DNA from: Acidobacteriota bacterium
Lineage (GTDB): Bacteria; Acidobacteriota; Terriglobia; Bryobacterales; Bryobacteraceae
Direction of reading: 5' to 3'
Length of the DNA: 64,000 bases
Assembly: GCA_017307505.1 (NCBI GenBank)
Contig: JAFKEE010000035.1
Location: forward strand, 1 to 64,000
A model generated the notes under the pieces. The model searched no databases and was not told the origin of the DNA. It saw only the letters and a program-made list of their open reading frames with translations. This document shows, in pieces, positions 1-8,113 of this stretch. A program made the translations under genes and the position numbers. Positions within the stretch are counted from its first letter, which is position 1, and every line of letters starts with the position of its first letter.

Positions 1-158
1 AAGAAACTGACGAGAGGTAAGCTCCATATGGGGTTGGCTCGTGGTATCCGGTTTGTTTGGCGACAACAGTTTACTGCGGCCGACCCCATTCCCCCTAACG
101 TAATTTCCTCAATTCCTTTAGTTTCAACGCGGAGTTTTGCAAGAGCCTCTCGTGTCAT
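1..158 (-). CDS. possible partial gene running off the left edge
   Basis: On the minus strand an ATG at 158 opens a frame of 52 codons without a stop up to the window edge, beginning MTREALAKLRVETKGIEEI. The stretch is visibly less GC-rich than its surroundings. There is no clear ribosome binding site and I do not recognise the protein. An open frame this short could be chance, so this is offered only as a possible N-terminal fragment. Confidence 0.2.
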   Translation of the reverse strand, partial: MTREALAKLRVETKGIEEITLGGMGSAAVNCCRQTNRIPRANPIWSLPLVSF

Positions 159-526
159 CAAAAAAGCTTCATGTGGAGAAACGGGTAGTTTCGGGGTTGG
201 GGCCGCGGCGTTCGGAGGGAGGATGCGTGGGGTTGATTGGGGTGCTGGGGACTGCGAGGGAGACGGTGTGGTGCTTGTGCGACAGAGTGGGTGGACGGGT
301 TGGCCTCAGGCTGTCGAAGGGTGATCGGCTGGGTTTTCGACTTCCCTGCTCCGGCGGCCTTCTGTTGAGGCCAGGTTCAACCAGGCCGAGTGGCGATTTC
401 AGGGGATTGAAGGCGCGGCTCCGAGAGCGGCGCAGGCCTTCGAGCGATCCGGTTTCCCGACAAGCTGATGTGAACTGCCAAGCCTGGGCAACGGCGGCAT
501 TTCGCAGCAACGGGGAAACCCGGCGC
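159..526. other. no recognisable gene
   Basis: Only overlapping arbitrary frames on both strands; none begins with a convincing ribosome binding site or shows a family motif. The right end carries the promoter of the gene at 558. Confidence 0.5.
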
Positions 527-535
527 TGCTATAAT
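527..535 (+). promoter_or_regulatory. extended -10 promoter element of the gene at 558
   Basis: TGCTATAAT is a perfect extended -10 (TGnTATAAT) ending 22 bases before the ATG at 558. No good -35 hexamer is visible at 17 bases upstream, which is usual for extended -10 promoters. Confidence 0.5.
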
Positions 536-557
536 CCCACACACGAGGAGGGGACCG

Positions 558-1529
558 ATGCCTATTGTTGATTTTCGCGGTAAGAGACTATCCCGGGATA
601 TCGTAGTCGAGAGATACAAGAAGGATTACAAGGCACATTGGGATGCGTATCTCCACATTCTTGCTCATGAAGCAAATCTCGCGGAAAACCAGCTGCGGGG
701 GTTTTTTGCACCCTATTATCAAGCGGGCCAAGCTAACGTTATCCTGGGCGTTGCACTGGGGGCCGCGGATGTACACATCAAAGCGCTGACCGAGATGGTG
801 AACCCGCGCCGGCAGTTCAGGCCCGAATGGAGGTCGCGGGACGGCGCCATCGAGGTACAGGTAATCAGCACTGCCTTTGAAGCCAAGATTGGCATGGCAA
901 TCGAGCTCAACAAGGATTTCCCCGCGGCGGGGCCGACGGCCACGAGAAGAGATCACAGCGCGAAGCCGAACTGGATGGAGATCACCGCCAAAATAGCGAT
1001 TCAGGGCAATGCCGACGGTTGGGAGTTGGGCCTGATTCAGACAGTCTCAGTGCTGCGGAAGGCCCGGGTTGCGGAGAAAGGACACCGAGCCGAGTACAAG
1101 TGGGAGGTCGTGCCGCATCGGGATGGTCCGAAGGACTACGACCGGGTTTGGTACGATCCAAAATCGTTCGAGAAGACGCGCAATGAGGCTTTCCAACTCT
1201 GCGAAGTGGGACTGAAGGATCAACCGAGCATCGCCTTCAGCACGCAGACGTCGGTCACCGTGGAAACGATCGAGGGGGTGGATCACTTTTATACGTGGCT
1301 GGTGTTGGTACGGGAAGGCCGGCAAAACTCGGACGAGCCGGCCCAAGCGCTATTTTTGTATGAGTGGAAATGGCAAAATACCTATGATTCCGCAAACAAA
1401 GCGAATGCTGGTATCCGGCTGCTCAGTGAAAGCGGTAAGTGTCCGAGTAAATTTCACTGCGTGTTCAAAGGACCTAACATGCTGAACGTGATCGATGCAC
1501 CGGCGCACTTTACTCAATCTCGGATCTAG
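558..1529 (+). CDS. uncharacterised 323-aa protein
   Basis: An ATG preceded by a strong GAGGAGG ribosome binding site (about 6 bases away) opens a 323-residue soluble-looking protein with no signal peptide or membrane segment. It is rich in charged and aromatic residues (for example WEVVPHRDGPKDYDRVWYD around residues 182-200). I do not recognise a family. It lies on the same strand as the DUF1232, TPR, CHAT and EACC1-like genes that follow, but a stretch of about 950 bases without a gene separates it from them, so membership in that unit is not shown. The strong ribosome site and the extended -10 upstream argue that it is expressed. Confidence 0.75.
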   Translation: MPIVDFRGKRLSRDIVVERYKKDYKAHWDAYLHILAHEANLAENQLRGFFAPYYQAGQANVILGVALGAADVHIKALTEMVNPRRQFRPEWRSRDGAIEVQVISTAFEAKIGMAIELNKDFPAAGPTATRRDHSAKPNWMEITAKIAIQGNADGWELGLIQTVSVLRKARVAEKGHRAEYKWEVVPHRDGPKDYDRVWYDPKSFEKTRNEAFQLCEVGLKDQPSIAFSTQTSVTVETIEGVDHFYTWLVLVREGRQNSDEPAQALFLYEWKWQNTYDSANKANAGIRLLSESGKCPSKFHCVFKGPNMLNVIDAPAHFTQSRI

Positions 1530-2482
1530 CAGTCCGGGGTGGAGATTGCGCGGCCGGGCTGGCAGCGCTGCCTGTAGCGAGCGGACCCCCGAGTGGCCGG
1601 CTCTAGTTCGGCCGGCTCTTCGCGCCCCGGACGCCCCGTCCCCATGGCGATTACGCTAGACCGAACACGTACCTTGACGTAGCCCGCGTGCGGAAGGCAG
1701 ATCTGGTTCCGGGCACTATGTGCTTGCACTCCAGGCGGTTTGGAGTGAGGGGAGGTTGCTTGACGTCCTGAGGTCCGGCATCGAATGGGCGAGAGCCATG
1801 GGCAGGAAGTCGTTAATTGTGAAGCTTGCGGAAGGTGCACGTCAGGCTGTCCCCCCTTTCGAGGGCCGAAATCTCTTCATTGGGGGTCTAGCTTGGAGGT
1901 AGCCAAGACCAATAGGGCTTCAGTGAATCGGCGGCGGGCTGGAGTCAATCGCCGACAGGCTCTCAGGCTGAGGGGCTTCTCGGAAAAGATCAACTCAAAG
2001 GACTTGCTGTGGCTGGCGTTGCGTTCGACTTGATGCGTCCCAATGGAAATTGTTACGGCTGAAAAGGACGGCCTGGGTGGAATCACTGGCTCATTGAGAG
2101 CGCAGGGCAAGCGGCATACCATTGACGCTGTGTCACTTGTGCGTCTGGCGAGACGACCAGACGGATCCCGGCATGGGATGCCAAAACCTTGGCGAAGTCC
2201 GCGGAATCTCTTTTAAGCTATTGGCGTTCCATTACTTACACGGTGCAACAGGCCAGGCGTTCGTTTTTCCGGTGCCTTTTTGGTCGCGTCGCCTTTCTGG
2301 CCCCATCTTGAACTCGGCCGCATGGCAAGCCTTACAGTGTTAAGACCACAGCGCTTACAATGCCTCAGAACGGGGCTCGAATACACGGAAGGAATCTCGA
2401 AGACACCCCTTTCAATCTCTAATGAATTGTGCTTCAATCTTTTCGGATCAGAAGGCCTGAAACTCTACTGAAGAGGTGTCTC
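1530..2482. other. 950-base stretch without recognisable gene
   Basis: Several frames of 60-100 codons exist on both strands, but none has a good ribosome binding site or recognisable motif. Two copies of GGCCGGCTC near 1595-1620 can fold into a hairpin shortly after the stop at 1529 and may terminate that gene. Base composition drops towards AT from about 2200, just before the DUF1232 gene. It may be decayed mobile or accessory DNA. Confidence 0.4.
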
Positions 2483-3280
2483 ATGCTGTTCAGATTGGTA
2501 GAGCAGATTTGTACGGCAATATCCGCTCTGGATGAGAAGGAAGACGGACAGGCCATGTTCGAGCAGATCTGCATGGCACGCCCTGACTTCCTAGGGGAAC
2601 TCCAGAGGCAGGCGAAAATTGAGAGAAATAAGTTGGTCGTTCCAGGAGTCGATTTGGTTACTTTCGTCGGCATGAAGTACGCATGCATATGTTTATGCCA
2701 CGTGAAAAGTATTTCCGAGATCGCGGCTACCATGGTAAGGGAGTGTCAGATGAGCCGCACGGACCCACGGGTGCGCTGCGCGGTCGTCGGAGCCTTGGCG
2801 TACCTCGTGCAACCACGCGATCTCATTCCTGACGATGCTCCCGGAGGTTACGGGTACATTGACGATTGCGTGTTATTGCGCGTTACCCTCCGGGAGTGCC
2901 TTAATTTAACTCCTTCGCGTGTTAGCGATGCGGCAATGCAAGAGAAATGCATCGAGCTACTCGGGAGGGTGGTCTCAGAGCCTGTACTACCTCAACTCCA
3001 ACTCGCGGTCCAGGCGATTTCACTGACGTTTCAGACTCTAGCTATGCTTCCCCTCGAAACAGCCCGGATGTTGGCCGAACAGATCATCGCTAATCCGCTA
3101 CAGATGGCCACACCGCAGCCAGCGCCCGGATTCCAGCCGAGACCGGCGCCTTCTCTCGATCCGGGCAGCTGGCATGGGGGTGTCTACATTGAGCATGGCG
3201 ACGTTATCGTTCCGGGAGGTCCGGCGCTCATCGGAGGACAATTCACACCGCCGCCGTTGCCCACGTCGTTTTGGGGATGA
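2483..3280 (+). CDS. DUF1232 (YkvA-like) domain protein
   Basis: The ATG at 2483 was chosen over the in-frame ATG at 2429 because GAAGAGG lies 7 bases upstream; it gives 265 residues. Residues about 100-132 carry the DUF1232/YkvA signature: a hydrophobic helix ending in ALAYLVQPRDLIPDD followed by GYIDD. In this family that segment forms a short membrane-associated helical hairpin of unknown biochemical role. The C-terminal 50 residues are proline- and glycine-rich and look disordered (repeated PAPGFQPRPAPS-like text). The TPR-CHAT-EACC1 genes start 127 bases downstream on the same strand, so this may be an accessory part of that predicted conflict system; that link is inference from position only. 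Confidence 0.75.
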   Translation: MLFRLVEQICTAISALDEKEDGQAMFEQICMARPDFLGELQRQAKIERNKLVVPGVDLVTFVGMKYACICLCHVKSISEIAATMVRECQMSRTDPRVRCAVVGALAYLVQPRDLIPDDAPGGYGYIDDCVLLRVTLRECLNLTPSRVSDAAMQEKCIELLGRVVSEPVLPQLQLAVQAISLTFQTLAMLPLETARMLAEQIIANPLQMATPQPAPGFQPRPAPSLDPGSWHGGVYIEHGDVIVPGGPALIGGQFTPPPLPTSFWG

Positions 3281-3407
3281 GTGATGGCAGCCGGGGCCGA
3301 ATGAACGCAAATCGATAGTTTTCATGGAGGATCGACTTGCCACCTTCATCTTTGCGCTCCGGTGCCTTCGACTTTCAATCTGAATTTCGATAAGGAAGAG
3401 AGGATAA

Positions 3408-3938
3408 ATGGTCACCATACCGCAGGACATCCAACAAGCACTGGACGCTTTGGTTGAAGCCGGGGTTATCACCCGTGAACAGATTGCAATTGTATGTGGC
3501 GGCACCAATGCCACAGAAGTCCTCGAGGGCATTCTTGAGCTACTCCGATCTGTTCAAGCCAACAAGCTCGAGACCAGCCCGCCACTCAATCCCGAAGACT
3601 TCTACCGTGAGGGTTCGGGGACCTATGAAGAAAAGTGGCACATCCAGTTCCCGCTCCCGGTTCCCTTTGACGACCTCGACCGCAAAACCCGATTCTTCGT
3701 CCTGTTTCAGGAATGGAGTCATCGCGAGTTGCAGGGCTTAACGGCGCTCGGAAACGGGCAGACGGCAGAGGCGATGACGATTTTCAACGAATGCCTTGCG
3801 CGCGCCGAACAGTTGCAGGCCAACGAACTGGCCGCGCGCAGCTACGAAGACCTTGCGCGCGTAGCGCAGAAGCGCAATAATCTCGCCGACGAGCTGGACT
3901 TCCTCACGGAGGCGGCGAGTGCACGGCGCGCTGGATAG
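3408..3938 (+). CDS. TPR-like protein translationally coupled to the CHAT protease
   Basis: The ATG follows GAGAGGA at a normal distance and gives 176 residues. Residues 1-55 form a small helical region of unknown type. Residues about 105-172 look like tetratricopeptide (TPR) helices (AMTIFNECLARAEQL, ARSYEDLARVAQKRNN). The stop at 3938 lies 20 bases inside the next gene, which starts in the +1 frame and opens with further TPR helices, so the pair reads like one TPR array split over two frames. Because the downstream GTG has its own GGAGG site, I favour two coupled genes over a broken one. The likely role is to scaffold or regulate the CHAT protease. Confidence 0.7.
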   Translation: MVTIPQDIQQALDALVEAGVITREQIAIVCGGTNATEVLEGILELLRSVQANKLETSPPLNPEDFYREGSGTYEEKWHIQFPLPVPFDDLDRKTRFFVLFQEWSHRELQGLTALGNGQTAEAMTIFNECLARAEQLQANELAARSYEDLARVAQKRNNLADELDFLTEAASARRAG

Positions 3939-6072
3939 CATCACTCTCCGACAAGTTCGCCAACGAGCGATGATCGATTGCGAGCAGGGGCGCGTGACGG
4001 AAGCGCTCGCCGCGCTAGACGCGTTGCTCGAACTCAACCGTCCGCTCACGCCGGTCGAACAAATCGAATGCCGTCTCGACCGTAGCAGCGTCTATATGTT
4101 CGCCAATCGCTGGTTGGAGGCGCTTGCCGATCTGAGAATCGCCGAAGAACTCGTGCCATGTGCTCCAATCGTGCAGCAAAAACTGACGCTCAACGTCATC
4201 TACCATGCCAAGGTGAAGTTGTTCTCGAATCCCCGCACAGAACTGCACGACCCCGCAGCCGCCGACGCGGCGCTCGCAACCCTGCGCACAGTGTGCTCCA
4301 TCCGCTGGCTTCCGGAGGAGTTGGAGTCGGACTTGGCTTTGAAGGCCAAGAACTGGGAACGATGCCTTCGGGCTTCCACCGTCGCCTTAGGGATGTTCGA
4401 GGCCGAAGGCTGGAAGCGGCCCGCCGCCATCATGCGCCGCCGCATGGGCGAAGCGCGAATGGAGATGGAGCAGTTCGACCTCGCCAAGATGGATCTGAGT
4501 GCCGCGCTCGAGTTCTTTACGGGCTTTGGATCGTTCGACGACCTATCCCTTGCGAACCTGACCATGGCCCGATTGCGATCTCGCTGCGCCGAACACGAAG
4601 ACGCCTGGAAATTCGCGCTCGACGCCCTCGACGCCATCGAGTCGCTCATCCGCAACTTCCGAGTGATCGGCGAACAGCAGCAGTTTGTGATCGACAAGCT
4701 GCGCTACTACGATGAAGTTTTCGCGATCGGCTTTGCCGCCGGCGGCCCAGTTGGATGGAAGCGGGCATGGACGATTGCCGAACGCGCCAAGAGTTTCTAT
4801 CTTTGCCATCTCATCGCCAACGCCGACATCCCGCTGTTTGAAGGTGTCGATCCCGCCTTGATGGAACGCCTTCGTGACTTGGAGACGCAACTCGACCAGA
4901 TCTCGAAGCGGGATGACCACGAGCAACAGCGCTTAGTCGCCCAAGCGCGCCAGCAACTTCTGTTTCAGGTCATGAGGGACAATCCACGCTGGGCGTCGGT
5001 GCATAAGCCAGTCCAGGCTGATATATCTCAAATCTTACGGACCCTGCCGGCGTCCTGGTCGCCGGTCTCATACTTCTGGCGGGATTCCGATTCGGGCGGC
5101 GACCTCTACGTCTTTTCCGCAGGTCCGGATCGCGAGCCGCGATGCACAGTCGTTCCATGGTCGAAAGAGGATGTCGCCGCGCTCGCCCTCTGCCGCAGCG
5201 AGTTCATGAGCAATTACGGTCCGGCCCATCCATGGCGTCTCAAGGACCTGCGCGCAAAACTGCTTCCTGACGAAGTCCTCGACAAACTACCGCCCAATCA
5301 AGCGCTCCTGATCAGTCCTCACGCGCACATCCGTGGCTTGCCGATTCACGCTTTGGATCTTGGAGACGAGGACTACCTCATCAAGCGCCAAGCCGTTCAA
5401 TATGTACCTACTCTGACCCTGGCCATGCTTCCGAGGCAAGCCGGCAAGGCGGAAAGAATTCTGCTGATGGGTTGTCCGGAGACACCCTTCAACAAGTCGC
5501 CACTGCGAGGTGTAGAGAAGGAAATCAGCGAACTTGGTAGCGTTTGGCGCGAACGGTTGCCCGAGTCAGTCGATGACTGCATCCTCCCTCCGCAGGGTTC
5601 TCCCGAACAGGCTGGCTTCCCGCTCTCAAAGTGGAGCGATTATTGCCTGCTCCATTTTTCGTGCCATGGCGATTTTCCTGTTGATCGTCCGTTCGATTGC
5701 GCACTCATGCTTGGCAGCGATGCCGTTCGAGCTAGCGAACTGTTCGCCGTTGCGCTGTCCGAATCCGTAGTCGTTCTGAGTGCGTGCAATCTCGGCAAAC
5801 AGGCCAGCGCGATCGGTGTCGACAGTAGTGATGAATGGGTTGGAATGTACCTGCCACTGTTCTACGCCGGCGCGAGGCAACTCCTCGTGAGCCTCTGGGA
5901 GGCCGACGCTTCCACCGCGCACAGCATCATGGTCTTCTTGCATTCGGCGATCTCAAACGGAGTAGTCGTGGCGGATGCGCTCAGAGGCGCTCTTTCAGCG
6001 GCAGCAGATGGAGCGCCGGAACAACTTTGGGCCAACTGGTATCTCGTCGGATTACCACAAGACGAAGAATGA
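3919..6072 (+). CDS. TPR-CHAT caspase-like protease
   Basis: A 717-residue protein starting at GTG 3919 with GGAGG 6 bases upstream. The N-terminal two thirds are TPR-like helical repeats. Residues about 450-717 form a CHAT domain, a caspase/separase-fold cysteine peptidase. The predicted catalytic pair is His583 in LLHFSCHGDF and Cys623 in VVLSACNLG; both are intact. The domain ends with the usual GARQLLVSLWEADASTAH and LWANWYLVG segments, so the protein is full length. TPR-CHAT proteases act in bacterial immune and programmed-death systems (for example with gasdermins or type III-E CRISPR effectors). Here it lies between a coupled TPR gene and an EACC1-like gene 10 bases downstream. Its substrate is unknown. 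Confidence 0.88.
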   Translation: MHGALDSITLRQVRQRAMIDCEQGRVTEALAALDALLELNRPLTPVEQIECRLDRSSVYMFANRWLEALADLRIAEELVPCAPIVQQKLTLNVIYHAKVKLFSNPRTELHDPAAADAALATLRTVCSIRWLPEELESDLALKAKNWERCLRASTVALGMFEAEGWKRPAAIMRRRMGEARMEMEQFDLAKMDLSAALEFFTGFGSFDDLSLANLTMARLRSRCAEHEDAWKFALDALDAIESLIRNFRVIGEQQQFVIDKLRYYDEVFAIGFAAGGPVGWKRAWTIAERAKSFYLCHLIANADIPLFEGVDPALMERLRDLETQLDQISKRDDHEQQRLVAQARQQLLFQVMRDNPRWASVHKPVQADISQILRTLPASWSPVSYFWRDSDSGGDLYVFSAGPDREPRCTVVPWSKEDVAALALCRSEFMSNYGPAHPWRLKDLRAKLLPDEVLDKLPPNQALLISPHAHIRGLPIHALDLGDEDYLIKRQAVQYVPTLTLAMLPRQAGKAERILLMGCPETPFNKSPLRGVEKEISELGSVWRERLPESVDDCILPPQGSPEQAGFPLSKWSDYCLLHFSCHGDFPVDRPFDCALMLGSDAVRASELFAVALSESVVVLSACNLGKQASAIGVDSSDEWVGMYLPLFYAGARQLLVSLWEADASTAHSIMVFLHSAISNGVVVADALRGALSAAADGAPEQLWANWYLVGLPQDEE

Positions 6073-6082
6073 GGAGGAAATC

Positions 6083-6418
6083 ATGTCAGCGAATTTGACT
6101 ATCGAACTGCCGAAAGAAACACCGGCGGCGGAAGTGGACGCATTGCAGACCGAACTCAAACTGCTGGCCGATGTCAGAGGCGCGGGTGTCTACGAGCCGA
6201 AGGGCCTTGGACCGGTAGAACTGATAATGTGGGTAAAACTCGCCGCGGTTGCTGCGCCAATGATCATGCAGCTGATCGACACCTTGCGAAAACGCCGGAT
6301 TGAGAAAGCAGTCGTCACACTGCCGAACGGCTCGAAGATCGAAATCGACAAAGCCACCGCCGAAGAAATCGAGAGACTGATGCGTGCCACACCCGCCACG
6401 ACAGCGGCAAAAGCATAA
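6083..6418 (+). CDS. EACC1-like effector-associated constant component
   Basis: The ATG at 6083 with GAGGAGG 5 bases upstream gives 111 residues and starts 10 bases after the CHAT gene stop. The layout matches the EACC1 family: an N-terminal acidic region (PAAEVDALQTELKLLADVRG), a Gly/Pro linker, one hydrophobic helix (about residues 47-70, IMWVKLAAVAAPMIMQLID), a basic RKRR stretch and a C-terminal beta hairpin (VVTLPNGSKIEID). In the published analysis of NTP-dependent conflict systems EACC1 accompanies protease effectors such as trypsin and caspase-like domains, which fits the upstream CHAT gene. I recognised it by pattern, without a profile search, so the family name is likely but not proven. 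Confidence 0.65.
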   Translation: MSANLTIELPKETPAAEVDALQTELKLLADVRGAGVYEPKGLGPVELIMWVKLAAVAAPMIMQLIDTLRKRRIEKAVVTLPNGSKIEIDKATAEEIERLMRATPATTAAKA

Positions 6419-6587
6419 TCAACCGAAGAGCCCGGTCGACGGCGACATCCTGAGTTGGCTCGGTTACCCGGACCACCGCGTCCCGCTCACTTCTTGCAGC
6501 CATTTTTGCGTAGATCCGCTTCGACGCATCAACTATTAACGCTCTAGGCAATTGAATTGTCATCCCCGGTTTAGGCCTGGCGCAAGT

Positions 6588-6640
6588 AAAGGTGGACGTC
6601 CAGGACGTCCCCTTCTCCACCGGCTTTTCGGTCCCCTTTT
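6588..6640. repeat. hairpin repeat, possible terminator after the EACC1-like gene
   Basis: GGTGGA at 6591-6596 pairs with TCCACC at 6616-6621 around two overlapping GGACGTCC palindromes, followed by ACCG-GCTTTT-CGGT and a CCCCTTTT run ending at 6640. It sits between the convergent genes ending at 6418 and 6651. Its reverse complement resembles the hairpin at 8022-8057. Confidence 0.4.
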
Positions 6641-6650
6641 CCGCTGTCAG

Positions 6651-7937
6651 TCAGGCAAGTTCTTGAGGATCAAGCGGACGACACAAGCCTTGCCAAGGGT
6701 TCCAGTTCATCACGAACCAGACTCCGCCTGAATAGCCGTGGACGACGGGGTGGCCGATTTCGTCCATTTGGACCAGGCAGACCGTCCCAATGCCGTCGAA
6801 GCTGCGCCCGTATTGAATGCCGCACCCACGGACCTGGATTTCTGCAATTGCTGCCGCCTTATCATTAACGGCTTCGATCATGAACTCCCGAAGCGCCAGA
6901 TGCTCGTAGTAACCGCGAACTTGTCCCGCACGAGTATTCAGTGGCCTATTGTCGAAGGCCCCCAGCCATCTTGCCATTACCCCGTAGTTTCGGACTTTCC
7001 ACGCACTCAAGAAACTGATCAAAGCGGCCTCTGGCGAGCCCTCCACAGGGTTGGCGAGGTCTACGGCATCTCGGGGTTTCCATGCCTCGATTCGCGCCTT
7101 CTCCTTCGCGACTTGCTGCATCTCGGCGAGGACGTCTGACCAGTTCGGCTTGGGTTCAGGCGGTGGCGCATCTCTCTTCCCTTTTTCAATTCGGCGTGCC
7201 CAATCCGCCGTAGCGAAAAGAGCGGCCCAGCACTTGGCTGCGACCATCCGGGTATCATAGGCAAGGTCCATCCCGTGAAGAATTCCGTTGCGATAGGGAA
7301 GGTCAATGGCATCCGTTATGGTCTTGGTACGTTGCTTGAAGAGCAGCCGTTTGAGTTCGGTCAAACCGCGATCGTGAGACGCAATGGAATCCCATGCGAT
7401 GAGATCGACATTTTGACTGAAGAACCCCAGATTCCCCAGTTCATTCACCATTCCATCCAGCAAGGCGAGCACCACTGGGACGCAGGCGTGGTATCGGCCT
7501 TCCCGATAATCTGTCAAGGCGAGTTCGGCAAGACGCAATCGGGGGCGGAACGCCTTGATGCCCCAGAGTGTTTTCAATTGAATGGCAACCTGACCGGCAT
7601 CGTAGTGCTCAACCAGAAGATTTTCCGCGTGAGCCATGTTACCATCTTCGGCTGCGGCGACTGCCGCTTTAGCAAGATCAGTGTTGAGCCAATCATACGC
7701 AATCCAGCCCCGCGACGCGAACAACTCGTTGAAGCGGTCGAGTGTTTTGGCCAAATCAATTGCCTGTTTCTGAACGGCCTCAAGCGACTGAAAGCTGTCG
7801 CGCAGGGCCGTGCTGTCCACTCCCACCATTGAAAGCATGGGCTTTAGCGCGGAAAAGGCAGCTTTCACTGTAGAGAGTTGTTCAAGTTCGTCAAGCAATT
7901 TGCGGATGCTGGGGATGTCGCTCGGCTTATTCGGCAT
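6651..7937 (-). CDS. HEPN-motif protein, possible RNase or abortive-infection factor
   Basis: A 428-residue soluble protein convergent to the CHAT/EACC1 unit. Residues 216-221 read RNGILH followed by G, the R-x4-H signature of HEPN domains, set in a helical region (about 140-250) typical of the fold. Many HEPN proteins are metal-independent RNases in toxin-antitoxin, abortive infection and CRISPR systems, while others only bind nucleotides. The C-terminal third (about 300-428) looks like a separate alpha+beta domain that I do not recognise. The N-terminal 60 residues are helical. No signal peptide or membrane helix is seen. Related hairpin repeats lie on both sides of the gene. A defence role is inference from motif and neighbourhood. 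Confidence 0.7.
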   Translation of the reverse strand: MPNKPSDIPSIRKLLDELEQLSTVKAAFSALKPMLSMVGVDSTALRDSFQSLEAVQKQAIDLAKTLDRFNELFASRGWIAYDWLNTDLAKAAVAAAEDGNMAHAENLLVEHYDAGQVAIQLKTLWGIKAFRPRLRLAELALTDYREGRYHACVPVVLALLDGMVNELGNLGFFSQNVDLIAWDSIASHDRGLTELKRLLFKQRTKTITDAIDLPYRNGILHGMDLAYDTRMVAAKCWAALFATADWARRIEKGKRDAPPPEPKPNWSDVLAEMQQVAKEKARIEAWKPRDAVDLANPVEGSPEAALISFLSAWKVRNYGVMARWLGAFDNRPLNTRAGQVRGYYEHLALREFMIEAVNDKAAAIAEIQVRGCGIQYGRSFDGIGTVCLVQMDEIGHPVVHGYSGGVWFVMNWNPWQGLCRPLDPQELA

Positions 7938-8021
7938 CTCAATCGAAAGCCTCCCTTCATTATCTTCGAATCACGCTCCGCCCATCAATCTGCGCCGTGC
8001 GCCTGCTGAACAGGAACGGCG

Positions 8022-8057
8022 GAGGTGGGGAACGGGGACAGGACGTCCCGGCTCCCC
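8022..8057. repeat. hairpin repeat (REP-like)
   Basis: Nested inverted repeat: outer GGGGA (8027-8031) with TCCCC (8053-8057), inner GGGAC (8035-8039) with GTCCC (8045-8049). Its start, GGTGGGGAACGGGGAC, resembles the reverse complement of the repeat at 6588-6621 (GGTGGAGAAGGGGAC). It lies in the 175-base gap between the HEPN gene and the LysR gene. Confidence 0.45.
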
Positions 8058-8113
8058 AGCTCCTGGGTTTGTCGAAACCGGCGAGAAACCGCGGCAAGGG
8101 GTACCGGCCCGGA

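Noticed and set aside
98-130. Resemblance of TCAATTCCTTTAGTTTCAAC to the universal 16S rRNA site near position 907
   Set aside because: Only about 20 bases match (with one missing base) and neither flank resembles rRNA on either strand, so it is chance or a tiny relic without support.
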